The position numbers were made by a program, and so were the translations under genes. This document shows, one piece after another, positions 1-7,594 of a stretch of 9,735 nt of DNA. The notes under the pieces are model-generated. The model did not search any database, was not told the DNA's origin, and saw nothing but the letters and a program-made list of their open reading frames with translations. Source of the stretch: Verrucomicrobiota bacterium (GTDB lineage: Bacteria; Verrucomicrobiota; Verrucomicrobiia; Opitutales; UBA953); contig RGES01000039.1 in the NCBI GenBank assembly GCA_009917805.1, positions 1 through 9,735 on the forward strand. The letters are read 5' to 3'. Position 1 is the first letter of the stretch. Every line of letters starts with the position of its first letter.

Positions 1-1278
1 CGCGCCCTCACCGAGATGAACGCCAGCGCCACCGGCAAGGCCTTCGACCCCGAACTGCAGAAGACCGTGAAGACGTTCGTCGAACGCTACCAGGACTTCG
101 AACGCGAAGGCGTCATCGGCCTGATGCCGCCCAAGGACGAATCTTCGCTCGCCCGCTGGGACAACCTCGGCGCCTCCCTCCTCGGCGTCATCAAGGACCA
201 GAAGGTCCATCGAGCCGGCCTGGCCGAAGACGGCATCGTCACCCGCTACGCCGACTTCTCGATGGCCTGGCGCGAAGGCAAGGACGACGATTGCGCCCGC
301 CTGAGCTCCGCCATCGCCGCCTCGCTCAAAGGACCTTGGTCCGCGAAGGCCGAATCGGAAGCGTGGTTCGGACGCATGCAGCCGTTCTACTGGCTGCTGA
401 TCGCTTACGCCATCACGGTGCTCATGGTCTTCGCCGCCTGGCTGACCTCCTCCGAAAGCCTGCGCGCCTGGTCCTACCGCCTGCTGGTCGCCTGCTTCGT
501 GCTCCACACGCTTTCCCTCGGCTACCGCATGTGGCTGCACGGCCGTCCGCCCGTCACGAACCTCTACTCTTCGGGCATCTTCGTGGCCTGGGGCGCCGTC
601 GCCCTCGGCATCCTGCTCGAGCGCGTCTGGAAGAACGGCATCGGCGCCGCGGCCACCGGCATCACGGGCTTCGTGTCGCTGATCGTCGCCCACAACCTCG
701 GCCTCTCCGGCGAAGACAACCTCGAGAGCGTCCGCGCGGTGCTCGACTCGAACTTCTGGCTGGCGACGCACGTGACCATCGTGACCTTGGGCTACTCCGC
801 GACCTTCGTGGCCGGCCTGCTCGGCGCGCTGCACCTCGCTCTCCGCGCCTCCAAGAAGGACTATGCCTGGGGCGACAGCGTCGCCCGCGCGGCGTACGGC
901 ATCCTCGCCTTCGCGGTGCTCGCCAGCTTCATCGGCACGATGCTCGGCGGCATCTGGGCCGACCAGAGCTGGGGTCGCTTCTGGGGCTGGGACCCGAAGG
1001 AAAACGGCGCGATCCTCATCGTGCTCTGGTGCGCGATCTGCCTCCACGCCCGCTGGGGCGGACTCGTCCGCCGCGAAGGACTCATGCAGCTCCTCGTCTT
1101 CGGCAACATCGTCACCGCCTGGTCCTGGTTCGGCACGAACCTCCTCGGCGTCGGCCTGCACAGCTACGGCTTCACGGAATCCGGCTTCAAGTGGCTGATG
1201 ATCTTCTGGATCTCGCAGCTCGCGATCATCGCCCTCGGCTGGCTCCCCGACCGCGCCAAGTCCGCCCAGTCCGCATGA
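1..1278 (+). CDS. ccsA: Cytochrome c biogenesis protein, CcsA domain (C-terminal part, 5' end outside window)
   Basis: Membrane heme handler of system II cytochrome c maturation: it presents heme for attachment to apocytochromes on the outer face of the cytoplasmic membrane. The frame is open to base 1, so the ATG at 16 is probably internal. Numbering from that ATG, a soluble region (1-120) precedes about eight hydrophobic segments beginning at 122-142. The WWD heme-binding motif WGRFWGWDPKEN is at 319-330. Candidate heme-ligand histidines are H164 (in HTLSLGYR, just before GRPPVTNLYSS), H252 (THVTIVTLGY) and H382 (GLHSYGF). The soluble stretch leading into the first segment resembles the linker before CcsA in fused CcsB-CcsA proteins, so a ResB-like half probably lies upstream; this is inference. 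The stop overlaps the next start as ATGA, suggesting translational coupling to the NusG-like gene. Confidence 0.94.
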   Translation, partial: RALTEMNASATGKAFDPELQKTVKTFVERYQDFEREGVIGLMPPKDESSLARWDNLGASLLGVIKDQKVHRAGLAEDGIVTRYADFSMAWREGKDDDCARLSSAIAASLKGPWSAKAESEAWFGRMQPFYWLLIAYAITVLMVFAAWLTSSESLRAWSYRLLVACFVLHTLSLGYRMWLHGRPPVTNLYSSGIFVAWGAVALGILLERVWKNGIGAAATGITGFVSLIVAHNLGLSGEDNLESVRAVLDSNFWLATHVTIVTLGYSATFVAGLLGALHLALRASKKDYAWGDSVARAAYGILAFAVLASFIGTMLGGIWADQSWGRFWGWDPKENGAILIVLWCAICLHARWGGLVRREGLMQLLVFGNIVTAWSWFGTNLLGVGLHSYGFTESGFKWLMIFWISQLAIIALGWLPDRAKSAQSA

Positions 1279-1799
1279 CCGAAGCCGCCGGCCCGACCTG
1301 GTTCTGCATCAAGGCCAAGCCTCGGCAAGAGGCGGTGGCGGTGCAGAACCTGCGGGCCATCGGCGTCGACGAACTGGTCTTCCCGCGGCTCCGGCGCACC
1401 CGGCGCGGCCACGACAAGAACAAGGTGGTCGTCGAGCCGCTGTTCCCGGGGTATGTCTTCGCCCGCTTCGATCCGATGGAATTCCAGTCCACGATCCGCA
1501 GCACCCGCGGCGTCCTCCACCTCGTCAGCCGCGAAGGCAAACCGGTCGACGTCGAGCAGGCGGTGATCGACGAACTCAACGCGCTCGGACCCGATGCGAC
1601 ATTGTCGATGCTCGACGAGGAACTGAAGGTCGGCGCGAAAGCCCGCGTCATCCGCGGCATCTTCACCGGCTCGGAAGGCGAAGTCATCCGGTTGGAGTCT
1701 CCGCAGAAACGCATCGCCCTGCTGCTCTCGATCCTCGGCTCCGACCAGCCGGTCGAGCTCCCGCTCGACGATGTCGAAGGCCTCCCCGACGAAGCCTAA
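1275..1799 (+). CDS. NusG-family transcription factor, RfaH-like paralog
   Basis: Predicted to bind the RNA polymerase clamp during elongation and act as an antitermination or processivity factor. The protein has 174 aa, between E. coli RfaH (162) and NusG (181). The N-terminal NGN domain spans about 8-100: WFCIKAKPRQE at 9-19, EPLFPGYVFARF at 54-65 and STRGV at 76-80, a pattern closer to RfaH than to core NusG. The C-terminal KOW-type domain (about 119-168) starts VGAKARVIRGIFTGSEGEV and contains ALLLSILG, resembling the matching RfaH segment. The start is the ATG overlapping the ccsA stop (ATGA) with no Shine-Dalgarno site. The neighbours are neither secE/rplK (usual for core nusG) nor capsule or LPS genes (usual for RfaH/UpxY), so this is probably a specialised paralog whose target operon is unknown. 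RfaH-like is recognised by motif only. Confidence 0.85.
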   Translation: MTEAAGPTWFCIKAKPRQEAVAVQNLRAIGVDELVFPRLRRTRRGHDKNKVVVEPLFPGYVFARFDPMEFQSTIRSTRGVLHLVSREGKPVDVEQAVIDELNALGPDATLSMLDEELKVGAKARVIRGIFTGSEGEVIRLESPQKRIALLLSILGSDQPVELPLDDVEGLPDEA

Positions 1800-1803
1800 T
1801 CAT

Positions 1804-1833
1804 CCTACCCCTGCCCCTACCCCCACCCCTTTC
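1804..1833 (+). repeat. C-rich CCTRCC hexamer tandem repeat (G-quadruplex motif on - strand)
   Basis: Directly visible: consecutive hexamers CCTACC, CCTGCC, CCTACC, CCCACC and a degenerate CCTTTC fill the gap between the NusG-like stop and the YhcH-type start. Four C-runs (1808-1811, 1814-1817, 1820-1824, 1826-1829) are separated by only 1-2 bases. The - strand therefore has four runs of at least four G, which meets the usual G-quadruplex definition; the + strand could form an i-motif. Since the flanking genes read on the + strand, the G-rich strand is the template. A role in pausing or transcription is inference. Confidence 0.7.
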
Positions 1834-1836
1834 GTC

Positions 1837-2298
1837 ATGATCCTCGACCAACTCTCCGCCTCCGCCGCCTACGAAGGCCTGCACCCGCTCTTCCCGAAGG
1901 CCTTCGCCTATCTCCGTTCCTTCGACGTGAACACCGCGGACGGAAAATATGAACTCCAGGGCCAGGACCTGGTGGCGATCGTGCAGCGCTACCAGACCGC
2001 CCCTTCGGCCGACAAGATGTGGGAAGCCCATCAGGTCTACGGCGACATCCAGGTGGTCTACCAAGGCCTCGAATATTGCGGCCACACGGACCAGAAGACC
2101 CTCGTGGTGACGAAGCCCTACGTCGCCGAAAAGGACGTCGAGAAATATGCCGCTCCGAGCGCTCCCTCCGCGCTACTCACTCTCGGCCGCGGCAATTTCG
2201 CCGTCTTCCATCCGCAGGACGGCCATCAGCCCGGCGTGCAAGTCGGCGCTCCGGCCGAGATCCTGAAGGTGGTCATCAAGTTCCGCCTGAAGGCCTGA
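1837..2298 (+). CDS. YhcH/YjgK/YiaL (DUF386) family protein, NanQ/EbgC-like sugar anomerase candidate
   Basis: This is a cupin-fold protein of 153 aa, the usual length of the YhcH/YjgK/YiaL family. Characterised relatives include NanQ (sialic acid anomerase) and EbgC (small subunit of evolved beta-galactosidase), so a role in sugar anomer interconversion or sugar catabolism is plausible, but the substrate cannot be read here. Visible family marks are EAHQVYGDIQ at 63-72, with candidate metal ligands E63 and H65, a following QGLEY, and FAVFHPQDGHQPG at 121-133 containing H130. The start was chosen at the ATG giving MILDQL, typical for the family; an in-frame ATG at 1771 lies inside the NusG-like gene. 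The leader is a C-rich repeat with no Shine-Dalgarno site. No sialic acid or galactoside genes are adjacent, so context does not refine the function. Confidence 0.88.
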   Translation: MILDQLSASAAYEGLHPLFPKAFAYLRSFDVNTADGKYELQGQDLVAIVQRYQTAPSADKMWEAHQVYGDIQVVYQGLEYCGHTDQKTLVVTKPYVAEKDVEKYAAPSAPSALLTLGRGNFAVFHPQDGHQPGVQVGAPAEILKVVIKFRLKA

Positions 2299-2344
2299 GC
2301 GGCTTGCAACTTAGGCGGCTTTGCGGTGTCCTATGGTCAACCCC

Positions 2345-3280
2345 ATGAGACACCTCGCCTGCCTGCTCCTCATCCTCACCTGCGCCCTCGGCTCCGCCCA
2401 GGACGTCGTCCGCACCTCCGACGTCATCTACGCGAAGCACGACGGCGTCGCCTTGACGATGGACGTCTTCACCCCGGCCAAGCCCAACGGCGCCGCGGTC
2501 GTGAAGATCATCAGCGGCGGCTGGAACTCCAACCACAACGGCATCAGCGACGGGGGTTGGACGAAATACGGCTTCACGACCTTCGTCGTCGTGCACGGTA
2601 CCCAGCCGCGCTTCCACATCGACGAGATCGTCGGCGACCTGCAGCGCTCCGTGCGCTTCATCCGCGCCAACGCAGCGAAGTTCGGCATCGACCCGAACAA
2701 GATCGGCGTGACCGGCGGCAGCGCGGGCGGCCACCTCAGCCTGATGCTCGGCACGCGCGTCCTGCCGGCCAATCCGAAGTCCAAGGATCCCGTCGAGCAG
2801 GTAAGCTCCGAAGTCAACGCGGTCGCCTGCTACTACCCGCCGGTCGATTTCCTCAGCTGGGCCAAGGAAGGCGACAGCAAGGAGGGCGTCGGGCCCTTGA
2901 CCACCCGCGCTCCGGCGTTCGGGCCGGTCGTGACCACCGCCGAGGGACGCGAACGCGCCGGCCGCGAACTTTCGCCGCTCTTCTGGATCAGCGACAAGAC
3001 CCCGCCGACCTACATCGTCCAGGGCGACGCCGACCCGCTCGTCCCTGACTCCCAGGCCCGTCGCTACCTCGCCCGCGCGAAGGAAGTCGGGGCCAAGGCC
3101 GAGGTCCTGATCCGCCTCGGCGGCGCCCACGGCGGTTGGGTCGAGATGGCCGACGACAATGTCCGCATGGCCGAATGGTTCATCCTCCACCTCCTCGGAC
3201 AGCAGCCGGCCAAGCCCTTCAATTTCGACATCTCCTCCCTGCCGAGCACGCCTGCGCCGAAGAAGCCTGCGAAGAAGTAA
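2345..3280 (+). CDS. Secreted alpha/beta hydrolase (esterase / BD-FAE-like)
   Basis: Predicted exported serine hydrolase of 311 aa. Residues 1-18 form a signal peptide (MRHLACLLLILTCALGSA, cleavage before Q19), so it probably acts outside the cytoplasmic membrane. The alpha/beta hydrolase fold shows an oxyanion-type ISGGW segment (56-60), the nucleophile elbow GGSAGG with Ser126, a catalytic Asp230 in GDADPLVP and His262 in GGAHGGW, so the triad is complete. The arrangement matches esterase/lipase or dienelactone-hydrolase-like enzymes related to carbohydrate esterases; the substrate is unknown. The C-terminal tail is rich in Pro and Lys (TPAPKKPAKK). The ATG at 2333 would add four residues (MVNP); 2345 gives the cleaner signal peptide. 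The 46-base gap upstream holds an imperfect direct repeat (GCGGCTTGC / GCGGCTTTGC) but no convincing promoter or Shine-Dalgarno site. Confidence 0.85.
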   Translation: MRHLACLLLILTCALGSAQDVVRTSDVIYAKHDGVALTMDVFTPAKPNGAAVVKIISGGWNSNHNGISDGGWTKYGFTTFVVVHGTQPRFHIDEIVGDLQRSVRFIRANAAKFGIDPNKIGVTGGSAGGHLSLMLGTRVLPANPKSKDPVEQVSSEVNAVACYYPPVDFLSWAKEGDSKEGVGPLTTRAPAFGPVVTTAEGRERAGRELSPLFWISDKTPPTYIVQGDADPLVPDSQARRYLARAKEVGAKAEVLIRLGGAHGGWVEMADDNVRMAEWFILHLLGQQPAKPFNFDISSLPSTPAPKKPAKK

Positions 3281-3311
3281 GCCGGGCGAAGGAAGATTTA
3301 CGCTGGCGGGA

Positions 3312-3345
3312 AGGCCATGCCGTTTCCATAAAGACGGCATGGCTT
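3312..3345 (+). promoter_or_regulatory. Hairpin enclosing the pyrF start codon
   Basis: A perfect 10-bp inverted repeat, GCCATGCCGT (3314-3323) and ACGGCATGGC (3334-3343), extends with G-U and A-U pairs to about 14 bp around a CCATAA loop. The pyrF ATG (3339-3341) lies in the 3' arm, so in RNA this structure would bury the start codon. There is no T-run behind it, so it is not a typical intrinsic terminator. The 5' arm also contains a four-codon ORF, ATG-CCG-TTT-CCA-TAA (3317-3331). The structure is seen in sequence; translational control of pyrF is inferred, and a DNA operator is an alternative. Confidence 0.55.
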
Positions 3346-4043
3346 CGCCTTGCCGACTCATCCTCGCCCTCGACGTAGAGACCAAGGAGGAAGCCTTGGC
3401 GCTCGCCCGCCCGCTCGCCGGCAACCTCGCCTGGGTGAAGCTCGGCCTCCAGCTCTTCACCCGCCATGGACCGGGCATCGTCGACGAATTCCACGCCCTC
3501 GGTTTCAAGGTCTTCCTCGACCTGAAGTTCCACGACATCCCGAACACCGTCTCTTCCGCGATCAAGAGCCTCAAGGGACGTCCCTGCTCGCTGCTCACCA
3601 TCCACGCCTGCGGCGGACCCGAGATGATCGCCCGCGCCGCCGAAGCCGCGAAGGCCACCCTGCCCGATTGCACCGTCCTCGGCGTGACGGTGCTGACCTC
3701 GATGGATCAGGCCCAATTGTCCGCCACCGGTGTCGCCCGCACGCCCGAAGAACAGGTCCGCCTGCTCGGTCGCATGGCCATCGGCGCCGGCATCGGCGGC
3801 CTCGTCTGCTCGCCTCTCGAACTCCCGATCCTCCGTAAGGACCTCGGCGCCGGCCCGACGCTCGTGACCCCGGGCATCCGCTACCCCGATGCCGCCGGCG
3901 ACGACCAGAATCGCGTGATGACGCCCGCCCAGGCCGCCGCCGCGGGCGCCAGCTTCATCGTGGTCGGCCGCCCGATCCTCAAGGCCAAGGACCCCGCCGC
4001 CGAAACGCTCCGCATCCGCCGTGACATCGGCGAGATCGCATGA
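3339..4043 (+). CDS. pyrF: Orotidine 5'-phosphate decarboxylase
   Basis: Converts OMP to UMP with loss of CO2, the last step of de novo UMP synthesis, in the cytosol. It has 234 aa, normal for the short bacterial class (E. coli 245, B. subtilis 239). The (beta/alpha)8 signatures are intact: LALDV at 9-13, K34 in WVKLG, and the catalytic charged network D61-x-K63-x-x-D66 within FLDLKFHDIPNT. The phosphate-binding end shows TPGIR, GDDQNR and the final VVGRPI. The start is the ATG giving MASPCRLILALDV; upstream in-frame ATGs lie inside the hydrolase gene. There is no Shine-Dalgarno site and the ATG sits in a strong hairpin, hinting at translational regulation. The stop overlaps the ispD start as ATGA, so the two are probably co-translated although their pathways are unrelated. 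Confidence 0.97.
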   Translation: MASPCRLILALDVETKEEALALARPLAGNLAWVKLGLQLFTRHGPGIVDEFHALGFKVFLDLKFHDIPNTVSSAIKSLKGRPCSLLTIHACGGPEMIARAAEAAKATLPDCTVLGVTVLTSMDQAQLSATGVARTPEEQVRLLGRMAIGAGIGGLVCSPLELPILRKDLGAGPTLVTPGIRYPDAAGDDQNRVMTPAQAAAAGASFIVVGRPILKAKDPAAETLRIRRDIGEIA

Positions 4044-4744
4044 ACGTCGCCGACGACATCCTGGTCCTCCTCGCCGCGGGTTCCGCGCGGCGCATGCAAG
4101 CGGTCGTCGACGACAAGATCACCGCGCTCCTCGCCGGCAAGCCGGTCTTCGTCCATTCGCTGCAATCCTTCCTGAGCACGGGCCTCATCGGCCGCGTGGT
4201 CATCACCTACCGCGACGAAGCCCAGCTCGCCAAGCTCAAGGCCCAGCTGGCCGGCCATCTGCCCGCCGCCACCGCGGTCGAATTCGTGCCCGGCGGCGAA
4301 TCGCGCCAGGACTCGGTGCTCGCCGCCCTCAATGCCTGCGAAGGCCATGCCGGCTTGGTGCATATCCATGACGGGGCCCGTCCGCTCGTCTCCCCCGAAG
4401 CCATCCGCAAGGTCCGCGAGAAAGCCAAGGAGACCGGCGCCGCCATCCTCGCCGGACGCGCCGCCGACACGGTCAAGATCGCCAAAGCAGACTCGACCTC
4501 CGTCGAGACCTCCCCGGATCGCGGACTGGTCTGGACGGCCGAGACGCCGCAGGTCTTCCGCACGGCCATCGTGCTCAAGGCCTATCGGAAGGTCGCCGAA
4601 CTGCAGCGCAAGGTCACCGACGACAGCTCCGCCGTGGAATTCGTCGGGCAGGACGTGTCGCTGGTCGAGAACCCTTCGGTGAACCTGAAGCTCACGCGCC
4701 CCGCGGACTTCGTCCTGGCGGAGGCGATCCTGAAGACGCGCTGA
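4040..4744 (+). CDS. ispD: 2-C-methyl-D-erythritol 4-phosphate cytidylyltransferase
   Basis: Third step of the MEP isoprenoid pathway: transfers CMP from CTP to methylerythritol 4-phosphate. It has 234 aa, the usual family length. Motifs in order: nucleotide loop LLAAGSARRM (10-19) with K26, GGESRQDSV (85-93), HDGARPL (110-116), DTVK (143-146), TPQ (169-171), TDDSSAVE (193-200) and KLTRPADFVLAEAIL at the end. The loop differs from the usual AAGxGxRM...PKQ pattern: the second Gly is Ala16, and the Pro and Gln around the lysine are replaced (DDKIT), while the basic residues R17, R18 and K26 remain. Function is probably retained because every downstream motif is intact. It overlaps pyrF by 4 nt; ispF, a common partner, is not next to it. 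It ends convergently 4 bases from the - strand gene, leaving no room for a conventional terminator. Confidence 0.95.
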   Translation: MNVADDILVLLAAGSARRMQAVVDDKITALLAGKPVFVHSLQSFLSTGLIGRVVITYRDEAQLAKLKAQLAGHLPAATAVEFVPGGESRQDSVLAALNACEGHAGLVHIHDGARPLVSPEAIRKVREKAKETGAAILAGRAADTVKIAKADSTSVETSPDRGLVWTAETPQVFRTAIVLKAYRKVAELQRKVTDDSSAVEFVGQDVSLVENPSVNLKLTRPADFVLAEAILKTR

Positions 4745-4752
4745 GCGCTCAG
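4741..4752. repeat. 12-bp perfect palindrome shared by two convergent stop codons
   Basis: CTGAGCGCTCAG reads the same on both strands. It contains the ispD TGA (4742-4744) and, on the other strand, the TGA of the opposing gene (4749-4751). It could form only a 4-bp stem, so a terminator role is weakly supported; the symmetry may simply follow from two closely spaced convergent stops. Confidence 0.5.
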
Positions 4753-5219
4753 TAACCGGCCTGGCGAAGCGCGGCGTCCAGCTTGACCTGGAAATCCGTG
4801 ATATCCTGGGGCGTCGGGCGATAACCGATCGTGCGCGCGGCCATGCCGGGACGCCCCTGATGGTCGATGTACCAATCGGCTTTTTCGCCGTCGGAGAAAG
4901 TGACGTTGCCGCTGACCATGGCATGAGGCTGGGCGATGGTATCGACTTCCACCGTCACGACGCCGGCACCTTGGGCGGTCGGACCGGCCGGAGCGGCGGC
5001 CTCGGCGGGAGCCGCTTCGGCAGCAGCTTCCTCGGGCTTCTTCGGCTCTTCCTTCTCGATCAGCGCGAGGTTCAGGTCGTCGACCAGGAAACGGACGTCC
5101 ATATAGGTCATCGAGACCTCGAACTGGGAGGAAAGGCGCTCCTGAATCTGCGAAAGCGTGGCCCCGTCGGCCACCCAGGCGGAAACCTTGGAAATCTGTT
5201 CGGGAGTCAGTCGGGCCAT
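4749..5219 (-). CDS. Uncharacterised protein: HTH-like N-terminus, Ala/Glu/Pro linker, C-terminal domain
   Basis: I do not recognise a characterised function. The 156-aa protein has three visible parts. Residues 1-54 are helical and resemble a small helix-turn-helix ([16 protein letters not shown], then [11 protein letters not shown], then a third helix with [11 protein letters not shown]). Residues 55-82 are a low-complexity linker of Lys, Glu, Ala and Pro. Residues 84-156 look like a small folded domain with beta-rich VVTVEVDTI and VSGNVTF, then [11 protein letters not shown], and a terminal helix [16 protein letters not shown]. There is no signal peptide or membrane segment, so it is presumably cytosolic. 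I have an impression of similar proteins in Verrucomicrobiota, which I cannot confirm here. It is the only - strand gene, divergent from menB across 91 bases and convergent with ispD. Its start lacks a Shine-Dalgarno site. DNA or RNA binding is only an inference from the N-terminus. Confidence 0.82.
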   Translation of the reverse strand: MARLTPEQISKVSAWVADGATLSQIQERLSSQFEVSMTYMDVRFLVDDLNLALIEKEEPKKPEEAAAEAAPAEAAAPAGPTAQGAGVVTVEVDTIAQPHAMVSGNVTFSDGEKADWYIDHQGRPGMAARTIGYRPTPQDITDFQVKLDAALRQAGY

Positions 5220-5310
5220 AGGCAGCCAAAGTGTGGGAGCCTTCGCCGATTTTCAAGCGTCTCGTCGCTTATTCGTTGGAAAAAACGCCCCTGCCCGCCA
5301 AGTTAAGCCC

Positions 5311-6078
<768 letters not shown>

Positions 6079-6091
<13 letters not shown>

Positions 6092-6663
6092 ATCCGATCC
6101 GCGTCACCGAGCGCGCGCAGAAGCTCGCGACCGAGATCCTCCGCCCCGGCGATGTCGCCGTCGACGGTACCGCCGGCAAAGGCCGTGACACGGCGTGCCT
6201 CGCCCAGGCCGTCGGCCCGACGGGCCACGTGCACGCCTTCGACATCCAGCCGGAGGCGATCGCCTCGACGCGCAACCTGCTCGAAGCGGCCGGCCTGAGC
6301 GACCGCGTCTCGCTCCACCTGCGCAGCCACGCGGATCTCACCGAGGTCCTTACGCCCGCTCAGCACGGCAAGATCCGCGTGGCCATCTTCAACCTGGGCT
6401 ATCTGCCCGGCGGTGACGCGTCGATCATCACGCGACCGGCCTCGACCGACCGGGCGCTGCGCCTCGCGTTCGATCACCTCCGCCCTGGCGGCCGGCTCAT
6501 CTGCGTCGCTTACACCGGGCACCCCGGTGGCCCGGAAGAATCCGATATCGTGCTGAAGTTCGCCGAGGAGCAGGCCTCGTCCGGCCTGCATGTCGAAAAG
6601 GTCGGCTATTACCCTACCCCCGGAAAGCCTTGGATCCTGGTCGTGAACAAGCCGTCGGCTTGA
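6079..6663 (+). CDS. mnmM: SAM-dependent methyltransferase, MnmM/YtqB family (PF06962)
   Basis: Rossmann-fold methyltransferase resembling B. subtilis YtqB, renamed MnmM after it was shown to methylate 5-aminomethyl(-2-thio)uridine at tRNA wobble position 34. From the TTG at 6079 it has 194 aa, about the length of YtqB. Motif I is [13 protein letters not shown] (26-38), the acidic SAM ribose ligand is D55 in HAFDIQ, and the family signature [13 protein letters not shown] begins at 104, with N105, Y108 and P110 matching YtqB. No ATG is available in frame before motif I and the next in-frame GTG (about residue 51) would remove it, so TTG is the best start. It overlaps the menB C-terminal reading by 13 nt, implying an ancestral coupled pair. 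Because of the menB lesion, the menB start frame now runs without a stop into this gene. The exact substrate in this organism is inferred. Confidence 0.85.
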
Positions 6664-6694
6664 AGTCGGCGACATTCCTTCCAACCTGTCAGCG

Positions 6695-7594
6695 ATGACC
6701 GCCCGACGTCGTATCATCCTGACCGGTGCCACGGGCCTGATCGGTACGGCCCTGTCCAAGCGGCTGACATCTCTCGGCTTCGAAGTCATCCCGTTCCGCT
6801 CGAGGCACGACGGACCGGGAGGCATGAATCACCTGACCGGATCCATCGACCGAGCGGCCCTCGAAGGCGCGTATGCGGTCATCCACCTCGCCGGCGAAAC
6901 CATCGCCCAACGCTGGAACGAGGCCGCGAAGGACAGGATATTGGCCAGCCGGCGCGACGGCACCCGCCTGCTCGCCGACACCCTGGCCGGGCTCAAGCAA
7001 AAGCCCGAGGTCTTCCTGTCGATGTCAGGCATCAACCGCTACGGTCTGAACCGTAAGGAGATTCTCGATGAAACCGCCACGGTCTCCGCCGAAGGCTTCC
7101 TGCCCGCGGTGACGGAAGCGTGGGAAAACGCGACCCGATCGGCCAGCAGTGGAGGGATTCGTACGGTCTTGCTCCGTACTTCGCTCGTCCTTTCCGCCGA
7201 CGGCGGGGGACTTCGCAAGATGCTCCCCGCCTTTCGCCTCGGCTTGGGCGGCCCGATCGGCGGCGGCCGGCAGCGCATGAGCTGGATCGGCCTGCCCGAC
7301 CTCATCGAACTCATCGTCTGGGCGATGGACAATCCCGCCGTCCGCGGCCCGCTCAACGCCGTGGCGCCCCGACCGGTCACCCAGGCCGAATTCGCCCGCA
7401 CCCTCGGCGCCGTGCTGCGTCGCCCCAGCTTCCTCCCGATGCCATCCTGGGCGCTGTCGCTGCTCTTCGGACAGATGGGTCGCGAGACGATCCTCGGCGA
7501 CCTGGCGGCCCGCCCGGCGGTCGCGCTCGACGGCGGTTTCCGCTTCGCCACGCCCGACCTGGCCTCGGCCCTCCGGCAGGCGCTCGGCGAATGA
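6695..7594 (+). CDS. TIGR01777 family SDR epimerase (YfcH / SDR39U1-like)
   Basis: NAD(P)-binding extended short-chain dehydrogenase-like protein of 299 aa, normal for the family. The Rossmann loop is GATGLIG (11-17). Family signatures follow in order: HLAGETIAQRW (64-74), SRRDGT (85-90), SMSGINRYG (109-117), RTSLVLS (161-167), LGGPIGGGRQRMSWI (184-198) with PDL after it, and the C-terminal DUF1731 domain (about 248-296: PMPSWALSLLFGQMG through ALRQALG). The classical YxxxK dyad is not evident, as is usual for this family, and the physiological substrate of YfcH-type proteins is not established. The ATG giving MTARRRIILTG is the natural start for a Rossmann fold; there is no Shine-Dalgarno site in the 31-base gap after mnmM. 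The family occurs widely near housekeeping genes, so context gives no specific role. Confidence 0.92.
   Translation: MTARRRIILTGATGLIGTALSKRLTSLGFEVIPFRSRHDGPGGMNHLTGSIDRAALEGAYAVIHLAGETIAQRWNEAAKDRILASRRDGTRLLADTLAGLKQKPEVFLSMSGINRYGLNRKEILDETATVSAEGFLPAVTEAWENATRSASSGGIRTVLLRTSLVLSADGGGLRKMLPAFRLGLGGPIGGGRQRMSWIGLPDLIELIVWAMDNPAVRGPLNAVAPRPVTQAEFARTLGAVLRRPSFLPMPSWALSLLFGQMGRETILGDLAARPAVALDGGFRFATPDLASALRQALGE

Noticed and set aside
291..1274. Upstream extension of the NusG-like frame back to 291
   Set aside because: This part translates to an Arg/His/Leu-rich shadow of ccsA; NusG homology begins just after the ATG at 1275.
2276..3673. 465-codon - strand frame opposite the hydrolase and pyrF
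   Set aside because: Same antisense effect; low-complexity composition, and both + strand genes have complete catalytic motifs.
3881..4924. 347-codon - strand frame opposite ispD and partly overlapping the - strand unknown gene
   Set aside because: It conflicts with intact ispD and with the better supported - strand protein in another frame.
5220..5310. Sigma-70 promoters in the divergent gap
   Set aside because: TTGAAA on the - strand and TTGGAA on the + strand resemble -35 boxes, but no acceptable -10 box is found at 16-18 bases. AAGCG/CGCTT (5255-5270) is only a 5-bp stem.
6513..6529. Perfect 7-bp inverted repeat CACCGGG / CCCGGTG with a CAC loop inside mnmM
   Set aside because: It encodes the ordinary segment YTGHPGG, is far from any gene boundary and has no T-run; probably a coding coincidence in GC-rich sequence.
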